This document shows, piece after piece, positions 44,594 through 53,463 of a stretch of 64,000 bases of DNA. Origin of the DNA: Marinifilum flexuosum (lineage in GTDB: Bacteria; Bacteroidota; Bacteroidia; Bacteroidales; Marinifilaceae); the NCBI RefSeq assembly GCF_003610555.1, contig NZ_RAPQ01000013.1, positions 1 to 64,000 on the forward strand, in the 5' to 3' direction. A program made the position numbers and the translations under genes. The notes beneath the pieces were generated by a model. The model ran no database searches. It was not told the DNA's origin and saw nothing but the letters and a program-made list of their open reading frames with translations. The first letter of the stretch is position 1. Each line of letters opens with the position of its first letter.

Positions 44594-45847
44594 TTATCTT
44601 ATTTTAAGCGTTACAATCGTGATCACCGCAAGGAAAATTCCGATAATCCAGAAACGTGTTACAATTTTTGGTTCCGGATATCCCTTCATTTGGTAGTGAT
44701 GATGTAAGGGAGCCATTCTAAATATTCTTCGGCCTTCGCCATACTTCTTCCTGGTATATTTAAACCATGAAACCTGCATCATTACCGAAATATTCTCTAC
44801 CAGGAAGATTCCACATAAAATAGGAATCAGCAATTCTTTATGAATGATAATTGCAAATACTGCAATAATTCCACCAAGTGATAACGAACCTGTATCTCCC
44901 ATAAATACTTGTGCAGGGAATGAATTGTACCACATAAATCCAATGGTTGCACCAATAAATGCAGCTATAAATACTACCAACTCACCAGAATTTGGAATAT
45001 ACATGATATTCAAATAATCAGCATAAACAACGTGCCCCGACACATAAGCCAGAATCCCCAATGTAGCTCCAATAATTGCTGATGATCCTGTTGCTAAACC
45101 ATCTAATCCATCGGTAATATTTGCACCATTGGAAACTGCTGTTACAATAAATATTGTGATAATTATAAACACCAACCAAGCCAATTTTGGAGCATGTTCT
45201 CCCGCAAAACTTACAAGATATTCATAGTCAAACTCGTTATTTTTAAAGAATGGGATAGTGGTTTTTGTTGACTTCACATCAGTTGTAAGTCTGGTAGCTC
45301 CTGGTTCTTCTGAAGTAAATCCTTCATCTACCAACTCTGTTTTTACACCAATTTCGTCAATATCCGCTTTTTCACGAACTACAACATCATCACTCAAATA
45401 AAGAGTAAGACCAACAATTAAACCAAGTCCAATCTGACCTGCTACCTTAAACCTTCCCTTTAATCCTTCTTTGTCTTTCTTGAATACTTTAATGTAATCA
45501 TCAACAAAGCCAATAAAACCAAGCCAAACTGTGGTTATTACCATTAATATGATGTAGGTATTTTCCAATTTGGCAAAAAGTAGAACAGGAATCAAAATCG
45601 AAATGATAATGATAATTCCTCCCATTGTAGGAGTACCTTTTTTCTCAAGCTGACCAGCTAAACCCAAATCACGAACTATCTCCCCAATTTGTTGTTTTTG
45701 AAGTAATAAAATGATTTTCTTCCCAAATACCGTTGAAATAAACAAGGACAACATAATTGCCATTGACGCACGAAATGAAATGTAATCGAACATTCCAGCA
45801 CCCGGAAAATCTAACTGATTTAAATATCTGAACAAATAATAAAACAT
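44594..45847 (-). CDS. mraY: Phospho-MurNAc-pentapeptide transferase
   Basis: MraY loads the muramyl-pentapeptide onto undecaprenyl phosphate to give lipid I. The 417-residue protein has about ten membrane segments, [11 protein letters not shown] (about 74-84), the Asp pair in [13 protein letters not shown] (about 113-125), [15 protein letters not shown] (about 235-249), [11 protein letters not shown] and the C-terminal [12 protein letters not shown] His triad. About 50 residues between helices 4 and 5 ([20 protein letters not shown] and following) form an extra hydrophilic loop, which I associate with Bacteroidota MraY proteins. It follows murE by 2 nt. Confidence 0.96.
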   Translation of the reverse strand: MFYYLFRYLNQLDFPGAGMFDYISFRASMAIMLSLFISTVFGKKIILLLQKQQIGEIVRDLGLAGQLEKKGTPTMGGIIIIISILIPVLLFAKLENTYIILMVITTVWLGFIGFVDDYIKVFKKDKEGLKGRFKVAGQIGLGLIVGLTLYLSDDVVVREKADIDEIGVKTELVDEGFTSEEPGATRLTTDVKSTKTTIPFFKNNEFDYEYLVSFAGEHAPKLAWLVFIIITIFIVTAVSNGANITDGLDGLATGSSAIIGATLGILAYVSGHVVYADYLNIMYIPNSGELVVFIAAFIGATIGFMWYNSFPAQVFMGDTGSLSLGGIIAVFAIIIHKELLIPILCGIFLVENISVMMQVSWFKYTRKKYGEGRRIFRMAPLHHHYQMKGYPEPKIVTRFWIIGIFLAVITIVTLKIR

Positions 45848-45849
45848 AC

Positions 45850-47307
45850 CTACAGTTTAAAAATTTCTTGTATTACTTCTTTATCATCAAAATGATGTTT
45901 CACTCCTTTTATTTCCTGGTAATCCTCGTGACCTTTTCCTGCCACCAGGATGATATCTCCTTTTTGTGCCAACATGTAAGCTGTACGAATGGCCTCTTTT
46001 CTATCGGTAATTGCTAAAACTTTTCTCAAGTCACTAGCATCAACACCTTCTTTCATATCCAAAATAATCTGATCAGGTTCTTCCGACCTTGGATTATCCG
46101 ACGTCAAAATCACCTTATCGCTTAAATTCGCACTAATTTTTGCCATTGTTGGTCGCTTGGTTTTATCTCTATCTCCACCACATCCAACAACAGTTATCAC
46201 TTGCTCGTTTCTGGTTCGCAATGCCTCTATGGTTTCTAAAACATTTTTCAAAGCATCAGGAGTATGGGCATAATCAACAATAGCCATTATTCCTTCCGGT
46301 GATATAATACTCTCAAATCTTCCGTCCACCGAAGTTAGTTCGCTAATTCCACGAAGTACTTCCTCCTTCTCCTGATTTAATAATCTGGCTGCTGCATATA
46401 CGGCCAATAAATTGTGTGCATTAAAGTCACCAATAAAATTGGTCCAGGTTTCAACACCATCAATCTCCATCAACATTCCGGTAAAGTGCTTTTCCAAAAT
46501 CTTACATCTGAAATCAGCAAAAGAACGCGATGAATACAAAAACTTATGTGCTTTTGTATTTTGCAGCATCAATTTTCCATTCTTGTCGTCAGCATTGGTA
46601 ATGGCAAAAGATGTTTTACCTAGATCATCAAAAAAGCGTTTCTTCACTTTTAGGTACACATCAAATGTTTTGTGATAATCCAAGTGATCATGCGTAATAT
46701 TGGTAAATATTCCTCCTTTAAATTGCAATGCACCAATTCGTTTTTGATCAATTGCATGCGAACTTACTTCCATAAAACAGAACTCACACCCTTCAGCAAC
46801 CATATCTGCAAGCAATGCATTTAATTGCAATGGATCAGGAGTGGTATGAGTAGCAGCAATTTCTTTCTCATCCACATAATTTCTTACCGTTGACAACAAT
46901 CCCACTTTGTACCCTAACTTTTTGAAAAGTCGATACAATAAAGTAGCAATTGTTGTTTTTCCATTTGTACCGGTAACACCAACCAGTTGAATATCATGTG
47001 TTGGTTTTCCGTAGTAATTGTGTGCCAATTCAGACAATACAGTCAATGAATCTTCAACAATGATATATGTAATTTCAGAGTTGGTAACTTTTGGCAATTC
47101 TTCACAAACAATAACTTTTACACCTTTCTCTTCTACTGATGCAATATACTTATGCCCATCACTCACAGTTCCCCTGCAAGCTACAAACAGGTCTCCTTCC
47201 TCTACCTTTCGGGAATCAAAATGAATGTTGTTGATCTCAACATCACTCATCCCCTTTAGGCTTTCTATTTTAACCGAACTAAAAAGTTCATTAATATTCA
47301 CACTCAT
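45850..47307 (-). CDS. murE: UDP-MurNAc-tripeptide synthetase (meso-diaminopimelate adding)
   Basis: MurE adds the third amino acid of the peptide stem. The 485-residue protein has the UDP site in the N-terminal domain ([21 protein letters not shown]), the ATP loop [13 protein letters not shown] (about 109-121), the carboxylated Lys region and the specificity motif DNPR in [11 protein letters not shown] (about 399), which indicates meso-diaminopimelate rather than lysine. This agrees with a Gram-negative A1-gamma wall. It sits 10 nt after ftsI and 2 nt before mraY. Confidence 0.95.
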   Translation of the reverse strand: MSVNINELFSSVKIESLKGMSDVEINNIHFDSRKVEEGDLFVACRGTVSDGHKYIASVEEKGVKVIVCEELPKVTNSEITYIIVEDSLTVLSELAHNYYGKPTHDIQLVGVTGTNGKTTIATLLYRLFKKLGYKVGLLSTVRNYVDEKEIAATHTTPDPLQLNALLADMVAEGCEFCFMEVSSHAIDQKRIGALQFKGGIFTNITHDHLDYHKTFDVYLKVKKRFFDDLGKTSFAITNADDKNGKLMLQNTKAHKFLYSSRSFADFRCKILEKHFTGMLMEIDGVETWTNFIGDFNAHNLLAVYAAARLLNQEKEEVLRGISELTSVDGRFESIISPEGIMAIVDYAHTPDALKNVLETIEALRTRNEQVITVVGCGGDRDKTKRPTMAKISANLSDKVILTSDNPRSEEPDQIILDMKEGVDASDLRKVLAITDRKEAIRTAYMLAQKGDIILVAGKGHEDYQEIKGVKHHFDDKEVIQEIFKL

Positions 47308-47317
47308 ATCTTATTCT

Positions 47318-49435
47318 TTAAGATAAATCAATCGTTATTCTATCTCCCGAACGGAAATTGCTACCAGGACGCAAAGATTGTTTGGAAACAGAACCAACCC
47401 CACGTACTTGAACTCTCAACCCTACATTTTCCAATATATATAGTGCGTCTTGCACTCCCATTCCTTTTACATTCGGAACCAAAAAGTTCTTTACTCTTCT
47501 GTATTTGTATTCAATAACCGAGTCTTTACGAGATGTAACGACCCATTCTGTTTGAATTTTCGGGTTTGTGATATCAATATTCAAATCATCAAAAACCAAA
47601 TCTAAATCTTCTTTGCTCCCGTTAAGGGAAATTGGCACTTTAGGTCCTTCCTCTTCTTCATTTTTTCTTTCCGGATGCATGGAATAGCTCATTGCATAAA
47701 CCTTATCAGCAATTGATTTAAAAACCGGACCAGCAACCTGATTCCCATAAAACCCTTTCGTTTTATTTGGACGATTGATCACTACTACACAAGAATACAT
47801 AGGATCATCAGCAGGAAAATAGCCCACAAATGAAGCTTGATAAACTTTATGACCATAGCCTTTTTTACCATCTGCAATTTGCGCCGTTCCAGTTTTACCT
47901 GCAATCTTATAGTTTGAATTTCTCAAGTTCCTGGCAGTTCCTCTCAAAACTACACCTTCCAACATATTCTGAATGGTTTCCAATGTTTGTCCAGAACAAA
48001 TTTTTGATTTTAAAACTTCTTCATCAAACTTTGAGATCACTTCACCATGATATCTAATCTCCTTTACAAACTTCGGTTTCATCATTTTACCATCATTGGC
48101 AATTGCATTGTAAAAAGTTAGCGTTTGTAATGGAGTTTGATGCACCGAATATCCTATGGACATCCATGGCAATGAAATTCCGGACCAGGTTGGATCATCA
48201 GGATATTTTATTTTTGGTGTACCTTCACCTCTAATTTCCAGTCCAAGAGGTTCATTTAAACGAAAATCGTACAATCGATTAATAAATTCTCTTGGTTTAT
48301 TTTTATAGTGCTCATCTACCAATCTCGAAATCCCAACATTCGAAGATTTTTCAAAAGCTTCCTGAACCGTTATCTTTCCATATCCTCCATGATGAGAATC
48401 TCTCATTTTTGCATTGTAAAAACGGTAAATTCCGTTACCTGTATCAACCGAATCCATTGGACCAACATAACCATCCTCCAACAACGCCATCATAGATGCC
48501 AGCTTAAAGGTTGAACCTGGTTCGGTTGCCTCCCCAATAGCATAGTTATACAACTCGCGATACTCTTTTTTCTTCTCATCATAGCCAATATTGGCGATGG
48601 CTTTAATGGCTCCTGTTTTCACTTCCATTAAAATAGCTGATCCATGATGCGCATTATATTTGACCAATTGATGATATAAAGCCGACTCGGCCACATCCTG
48701 ATAATTGACATCAATGGTTGTAATCAGATCATTTCCATCCTTGGGTTCCACCATGTTTACAGGCAACCATCTTCCCGACATTTTTTGCATGATACTAACA
48801 CCATCAACTCCTTTCAGCTCACTTTCAAATGCACCCTCCATGCCAACTCTACCAATCAACTTGTTGTTATCCTCTTTATTCAGGTAACCAATCGTTCTTG
48901 TAGCCAGATTTCTGTGAGGCTGTTGTCGTTTATTTTCTTGTTCACAAATTAAACCGCCTTTGTTTTTGCCCAATCGGAACAATGGAAAAGTTTTAATCAC
49001 CTTAAGTTCATTGTAGTTTACCTTACGGCGATTAATCAGGACATATCGGTTGGATTTTTTCTTGTATTTTGAATTCCATAAGAATCGACGATATTCATTC
49101 TTCGATTTATCATTGAAAAATCTTGACAAACGAAGAGCCAACGAATCAACTTTCGATTTAAATACTTCATCGGTTAAACCTGAAGCTCTAAAGTCCATTC
49201 TTATTTGATAATATGGCAAAGAAGTAGCTAAAATACGTCCGTCTTCAGCACAAATATCTCCTCTATTGGCACGAACAATCACATCTCGTTGTGAGATTTT
49301 TTGAGCCTTTCCTCTCCAATAATCTCCTTCGAACAATTGTAAGGTCACAACGCGTCCTACAATCATTAATGCAAAAAACATTACAACTGCATACACCAAA
49401 CCAACTCGCCATATGATATCTTTTTTTATTGGCAC
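47318..49435 (-). CDS. ftsI: Septal penicillin-binding protein FtsI with one PASTA domain
   Basis: FtsI is the class B transpeptidase that cross-links septal peptidoglycan with FtsW. The 705-residue protein has one N-terminal membrane helix (about 12-32), a dimerisation region with RANRGDICAEDGRILATSLP, and a transpeptidase domain with SxxK in EPGSTFKL (about 305), SxN in KSSNVG and KTG in AGKTGTAQIADG. A single PASTA domain ends the protein (FLVPNVKGMGVQDALYILE). The start is GTG, overlapping the ftsL TAG by one base (TAGTG), so translation is coupled. Confidence 0.94.
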   Translation of the reverse strand: MPIKKDIIWRVGLVYAVVMFFALMIVGRVVTLQLFEGDYWRGKAQKISQRDVIVRANRGDICAEDGRILATSLPYYQIRMDFRASGLTDEVFKSKVDSLALRLSRFFNDKSKNEYRRFLWNSKYKKKSNRYVLINRRKVNYNELKVIKTFPLFRLGKNKGGLICEQENKRQQPHRNLATRTIGYLNKEDNNKLIGRVGMEGAFESELKGVDGVSIMQKMSGRWLPVNMVEPKDGNDLITTIDVNYQDVAESALYHQLVKYNAHHGSAILMEVKTGAIKAIANIGYDEKKKEYRELYNYAIGEATEPGSTFKLASMMALLEDGYVGPMDSVDTGNGIYRFYNAKMRDSHHGGYGKITVQEAFEKSSNVGISRLVDEHYKNKPREFINRLYDFRLNEPLGLEIRGEGTPKIKYPDDPTWSGISLPWMSIGYSVHQTPLQTLTFYNAIANDGKMMKPKFVKEIRYHGEVISKFDEEVLKSKICSGQTLETIQNMLEGVVLRGTARNLRNSNYKIAGKTGTAQIADGKKGYGHKVYQASFVGYFPADDPMYSCVVVINRPNKTKGFYGNQVAGPVFKSIADKVYAMSYSMHPERKNEEEEGPKVPISLNGSKEDLDLVFDDLNIDITNPKIQTEWVVTSRKDSVIEYKYRRVKNFLVPNVKGMGVQDALYILENVGLRVQVRGVGSVSKQSLRPGSNFRSGDRITIDLS

Positions 49436-49815
49436 TATTTATCAATGTAAATTTTCACAGGAGGTTCCGTTGATTCAGTCAAACCCAAACCTTCCTTTTG
49501 AACTCGTTTTAAAACTTCCGATTGTTTACTCATATACATTAAATCCGAAGCCGTTGTAATCGACTCGAATCTTAGATCTTTCAATTCCTTTTCAAGGCTA
49601 ACCATATCTCTATAAACCTTTTCTGATTTATATCGATTACTGATATAGAAAATACCAAGGCAAACCAAAAAAAGCACAAATGGCAATTGCTGAACAACTG
49701 CCGATTTAGTCAAAATACTACCGTCGATAAAATCCTTTACCGAAGCACTGGAAATCTCTTTCTGTTCTTTGGTAGGACTTACAAAATCGTTGTATTTTTT
49801 TCTAAATCTAAACAT
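49435..49815 (-). CDS. ftsL: FtsL-like division protein
   Basis: This 126-residue protein has a cytoplasmic N-terminal half, one membrane segment (about 45-60, LPFVLFLVCLGIFYIS) and a periplasmic helix likely to form a coiled coil (EKVYRDMVSLEKELKDLRFE). Sequence is not diagnostic but the layout and position between rsmH (1 nt gap) and ftsI (1 nt overlap) are those of FtsL, which pairs with FtsB and FtsQ to activate FtsWI. The N-terminal part is longer than in E. coli FtsL. Confidence 0.85.
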   Translation of the reverse strand: MFRFRKKYNDFVSPTKEQKEISSASVKDFIDGSILTKSAVVQQLPFVLFLVCLGIFYISNRYKSEKVYRDMVSLEKELKDLRFESITTASDLMYMSKQSEVLKRVQKEGLGLTESTEPPVKIYIDK

Positions 49816-49816
49816 G

Positions 49817-50722
49817 CTATTTCAAATTTGGTTTTGCAATTCGAAGCTTGGCACTTCTTGCTCTGCCATTTCTTTCAATTTCTTCTTCGCCTGGCAAAAT
49901 CACTTTTCTATTTACACTTGTCAGTGGTGTTTGAACATTGCCAAAGAAATCTTTCTCAGCTCCTCCTTCAAACTTGCCATCACGTATGTAATTTTTCACC
50001 AGTCGATCCTCCAACGAGTGATAAGTTATCACTACCAATCTACCTTCAGGCTTCAATACATCCGCACACTGCTCCAGCATTTCCTTGAGAACATCCATTT
50101 CCTTGTTCACCTCAATTCTTAGTGCTTGAAACACCTGAGCCAAATATTTATGATCTTTAAACTTTGGCACACATGGAGCGATCACCTCTTTAAACTGCTG
50201 AATGGTTTCAAAATTGTTCTCTTTGCGATAATTTTCAATCAATTTCACCAACTTACCAGGATTCTTCACTTCTCCATACATTTTGAAAATCTTAAACAAA
50301 TCTTCAACATCGTAATCATTAAGAATATCAGCTGCCGTAAAATCTGAACTCTGGTTCATCCTCATATCCAAATCACCATCGAAACGGAAAGAAAAACCAC
50401 GCTCTGCAACATCAAATTCGTGAGAAGAAACTCCTAAATCAGCTAAAATTCCATCGATCTTCTCATACCCCAGGTACTTTACAAAGTTTTTGAAGTATCT
50501 GAAATTGTGACGAACGAAAATAAAATTTTCATCATCCGGAACATTGGCTTCAGCATCTTCATCCTGATCAAAACCGATCAATTTTCCAGTAGTTAAATGC
50601 TTCAATATTTCTCGTGAGTGACCACCTCCTCCAAAGGTTAAATCCACATAGATTCCCTCAGGATTGATTTTCAATCCCTCAATACATTCATCCAACAAAA
50701 CTGGTATATGATATTCACTCAT
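49817..50722 (-). CDS. rsmH: 16S rRNA (cytosine-1402-N4)-methyltransferase
   Basis: RsmH methylates N4 of C1402 in 16S rRNA, using SAM. I place the start at the ATG of MSEYHIPVLLDECIEG, the family N-terminus; a GTG 18 nt upstream is also in frame. The resulting 301-residue protein has the SAM loop VDLTFGGGGHSREIL (about 27-41), the DLGVSSHEFD segment (about 100) and the C-terminal TYHSLEDRLVKNYIRDG motif. It lies 64 nt after mraZ and 1 nt before ftsL, the conserved dcw order. Confidence 0.95.
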   Translation of the reverse strand: MSEYHIPVLLDECIEGLKINPEGIYVDLTFGGGGHSREILKHLTTGKLIGFDQDEDAEANVPDDENFIFVRHNFRYFKNFVKYLGYEKIDGILADLGVSSHEFDVAERGFSFRFDGDLDMRMNQSSDFTAADILNDYDVEDLFKIFKMYGEVKNPGKLVKLIENYRKENNFETIQQFKEVIAPCVPKFKDHKYLAQVFQALRIEVNKEMDVLKEMLEQCADVLKPEGRLVVITYHSLEDRLVKNYIRDGKFEGGAEKDFFGNVQTPLTSVNRKVILPGEEEIERNGRARSAKLRIAKPNLK

Positions 50723-50786
50723 TTCTAATCTTTTAATCACTATTTAAATCAAGCGCGAAGAAAGCCAATGTTTTTCTCAAAATCAA

Positions 50787-51251
50787 TTATAATTCAGGAT
50801 TAATACTCCCTCCTAAAATCTCATTTGCCAGACTGCTAAAATCATCGTCTGACAGTGCTGGTTTTTCGTAGGCTTCAGTATCCCAAATTTCGATCTTATC
50901 ATCCTGCCCGGCTAAAGTGATATCCTTTCTAAAACCCGCAAACTCAAAAAACTTTTTGGGAATTAAGATTCTTCCATTACTATCAATCTGCACCTCTGCA
51001 GTACCTCTGTAAAATTCACGCATAAAAGCTGCATGTCTTTTATTGAAGGTATTTACTCTGGCTCTAACCATCTCAATTTGCCTTTCCCATTCTTTCATCG
51101 GATACAAATCAAGACACTTATCATGTAGGTTTTTTCTAAGTACACAACGATTCTCCGAATCTCCATTTAGAAGCTTCCGAAACGCTGAAGGCAACAACAC
51201 ACGACCTTTTGCGTCTAATTTGCATTTATAATCACCTATGAATGTTTGCAT
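50787..51251 (-). CDS. mraZ: Transcriptional regulator MraZ
   Basis: MraZ is a DNA-binding protein that controls its own dcw operon. The 154-residue protein has two AbrB-like half-domains, each with the DxxxR core: DAKGRVLLPSAFRK (about 13-26) and DSNGRILIPKKFFE (about 92-105). Length is normal. It is the first gene of the dcw operon, and three TGGGN-like operator repeats lie just upstream of it, overlapping the promoter, so autoregulation is very likely. Confidence 0.95.
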   Translation of the reverse strand: MQTFIGDYKCKLDAKGRVLLPSAFRKLLNGDSENRCVLRKNLHDKCLDLYPMKEWERQIEMVRARVNTFNKRHAAFMREFYRGTAEVQIDSNGRILIPKKFFEFAGFRKDITLAGQDDKIEIWDTEAYEKPALSDDDFSSLANEILGGSINPEL

Positions 51252-51273
51252 TAAAAAAACCGATTTACAATTG

Positions 51274-51304
51274 TAAAATTAGAGAAAAAAACTCCCACTT
51301 TCAA
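51274..51304 (-). promoter_or_regulatory. Promoter of mraZ and the dcw operon
   Basis: On the minus strand TTG (51304-51302), 20 nt, then TAATTTTA (51281-51274) is a near match to the Bacteroidota consensus, placing the start about 15-20 nt before the mraZ ATG. The TTG lies inside the MraZ operator. Confidence 0.45.
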
Positions 51305-51317
51305 CCACATAGTCCCA
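51293..51317 (-). promoter_or_regulatory. MraZ operator (three TGGGN-type boxes)
   Basis: On the minus strand TGGGA (51317-51313), TGGTT (51307-51303) and TGGGA (51297-51293) are spaced at exactly 10 bp, each with a 5-nt spacer. Direct TGGGN repeats with 5-nt spacers are the known MraZ site. The central box is imperfect. Position across the promoter -33 region implies repression by occlusion. Confidence 0.8.
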
Positions 51318-51458
51318 CTTTTATTGTATTGTTGATAACTTTTCTTTGCTACAACAATTATTTATTATGCAGGATGCTCTATTATGTCCCTAAAATTAGA
51401 CTAACAATGCAATAAATTTGCGATATTTGCAGGTCTAAATAATCTATGCTAAACTTTT

Positions 51459-52289
51459 ATGGAAAGTAATTCAGATAATTATTTGAAAATTGATATAGAA
51501 AAAGTATTTGCAAGCAAAAGCGAAAAACTAGCAAAGCTTCTTCCTGGTTTTATTGTGAGATATTTAAAACGTATCATTCATCAAGATGAAATCAACGATT
51601 TTCTATCTAGAAATTATCAAAAACAGGGCATTGAATTTGCCGATAGCGTTTTGGAAGAACTTGATATCAAATTCAAAGTTGTAGGGCTTGAGAATATTGA
51701 TAAAAACGGAAGATATTTATTTGCATCCAATCATCCACTTGGAGGTCCTGATGGAATTATTCTAATTAGCATATTTGGAAAAGAATTTAGCAATATTAGG
51801 TTCTTGGTAAACGACATCTTAATGAATATCAAAAATCTAAGCGATATATTTATTCCAATAAACAAACATGGAGGACAAGCAAAAGCTGCTGCAATTTTAT
51901 TAGAGAGTGCATATCAATCCGATTCTACTATTCTAACATTTCCTGCAGGTTTAGTTTCACGAAAACAAAAGGGGAAAATTGAGGATTTAGAATGGAAGAA
52001 AAGTTTCATTGCAAAAGCAATAAAGCACAAAAGAGACATTGTACCCATACACATGGATGGCAGAAACTCTAACTTTTTCTACAATTTAGCCAATTTGAGA
52101 AAATTCTTTGGATTAAAATCTAATTTGGAAATGTTATATTTGCCAAACGAACTATTTAAGCAAAGAGGTAAAACCTTTACAGTCAGAATTGGAAAGCCTG
52201 TTTCTTATAAAACTTTTGATAAGAGCTTATCGTATGATAAGTGGGCCGACAAAATGAAAAGAGAATCATACAAACTTGCAGATCACTAA
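51459..52289 (+). CDS. PlsC-type O-acyltransferase, probable GlsA-like
   Basis: The 276-residue protein is a lysophospholipid-type acyltransferase with the catalytic His region ASNHPLGGPDG (about 89-99), the substrate motif TFPAGLVSRKQKGKIEDL (about 163-180) and IVPIHMDGRNSN. The NHPLGGxDG form of the motif is typical of the acyltransferase half of glycine-lipid and ornithine-lipid synthesis. The next gene, 126 nt downstream on the same strand, is an OlsB/GlsB-like N-acyltransferase. In Bacteroides thetaiotaomicron such a pair (glsA, glsB) makes glycine lipids, so that is the proposed role; the amino acid head group is inferred. It is divergent from mraZ. Confidence 0.8.
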   Translation: MESNSDNYLKIDIEKVFASKSEKLAKLLPGFIVRYLKRIIHQDEINDFLSRNYQKQGIEFADSVLEELDIKFKVVGLENIDKNGRYLFASNHPLGGPDGIILISIFGKEFSNIRFLVNDILMNIKNLSDIFIPINKHGGQAKAAAILLESAYQSDSTILTFPAGLVSRKQKGKIEDLEWKKSFIAKAIKHKRDIVPIHMDGRNSNFFYNLANLRKFFGLKSNLEMLYLPNELFKQRGKTFTVRIGKPVSYKTFDKSLSYDKWADKMKRESYKLADH

Positions 52290-52415
52290 AAACGAAAATT
52301 ACTTTTATCAAAAAATAAATAACATTAATATTATTTGTTTCGATTAGTGATTAATTTCGTTGCCCATTAATACCAAAAATAAAACCATCCTACTTAGGAT
52401 TAACACCACTTTAAA

Positions 52416-53396
52416 ATGAAAGAAATTATACCCCCTGTACCAAGAGAAGAGCTTGAAAAGGAGCTAACAGAAGAGAGATTTGTGCGCAAGACCAACAAGG
52501 GGTCTAATGAAATCTATTGCTTTACTCATCATGATTCGCCTAACTTAATGAAAGAAGTTGGTCGACTAAGAGAAATTACTTTTAGAAAAGCTGGTGGTGG
52601 AACCGGAAAAGAACTTGATATCGATAAATTCGACATTGATGAAAAACCGTATCACCAATTAATCGTTTGGGATCCTAAAGCCAAAGAAATTTTAGGTGGT
52701 TATCGTTATATTTTGTGTAGCGAAGCTCCTGTTGATGAAAATGGAGATACCTATTTGGCAACATCGAGACTTTTTAACTTCTCAGATGATTTTAAAAAGA
52801 ACTATATACCACACATGATTGAGCTTGGCCGCTCTTTTGTTCAGCCGGATTATCAATCAATAAAAAAAGGCAGAAAAAGCTTATATGCTTTAGACAATTT
52901 GTGGGATGGACTTGGTGCTTTAATTGTTGATTATCCTGAAATTAAATATTTCTTTGGCAAGGTTACCATGTATCCTGATTACAATAGAGATGCAAGAAAT
53001 CACATTCTGTATTTCATGAACAAAATGTTTAATGATGTAGAAAAATTGGCTTGGCCAACTACTCCGCTTCAAACAAACATGGATGAAGAACAATTGGCGA
53101 AAGATTTTTGCGGTGAAACTTTCGATGAGAATTATAAAATCTTATCACAAAATGTAAGAAAAAACGGGGAAAATATTCCTCCGCTTATCAATGCTTACAT
53201 GGGTTTATCACCAACAATGAAATGTTTTGGCACTGCAGTAAACAAACACTTTGGCGATGTTGAAGAAACAGGAATCATGATTACGATTGCAGATGTTTAC
53301 GATCAGAAGATAGACAGACACACATCGTCATATTTATCGTTTCTAAAGATCAAATTACCTAAGAAACCAAATCTGAATATCTTCAAGAAAAAATAA
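52416..53396 (+). CDS. GNAT-fold N-acyltransferase, probable GlsB-like
   Basis: The 326-residue protein belongs to the OlsB/GlsB acyltransferases often called hemolysins. It shows VGRLREITFRKAGGGTG (about 49-65), HQLIVWDPKAKEILGGYRY (about 87-105) and MIELGRSFVQPDYQ (about 141-154), which form the GNAT core and acyl-carrier site. The first reaction of glycine-lipid synthesis (3-hydroxy-acyl transfer to the amino group) is the likely role, followed by the O-acylation done by the upstream gene product. The C-terminal part (about 240-326) is an extra region that I cannot assign. A bidirectional terminator follows. Confidence 0.8.
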   Translation: MKEIIPPVPREELEKELTEERFVRKTNKGSNEIYCFTHHDSPNLMKEVGRLREITFRKAGGGTGKELDIDKFDIDEKPYHQLIVWDPKAKEILGGYRYILCSEAPVDENGDTYLATSRLFNFSDDFKKNYIPHMIELGRSFVQPDYQSIKKGRKSLYALDNLWDGLGALIVDYPEIKYFFGKVTMYPDYNRDARNHILYFMNKMFNDVEKLAWPTTPLQTNMDEEQLAKDFCGETFDENYKILSQNVRKNGENIPPLINAYMGLSPTMKCFGTAVNKHFGDVEETGIMITIADVYDQKIDRHTSSYLSFLKIKLPKKPNLNIFKKK

Positions 53397-53416
53397 AACT
53401 AAGTGTTATAAAATAA

Positions 53417-53443
53417 AAAAGCCGATCGATTTGATCGGCTTTT
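53417..53443. terminator. Bidirectional terminator between the GlsB-like gene and purF-type gene
   Basis: AAAAGCCGATC (53417-53427) pairs perfectly with GATCGGCTTTT (53433-53443); T-rich sequence follows on the plus strand and an A run precedes, serving both convergent genes. Confidence 0.9.
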
Positions 53444-53463
53444 CTTTTCTATTTTTTTTCTTA

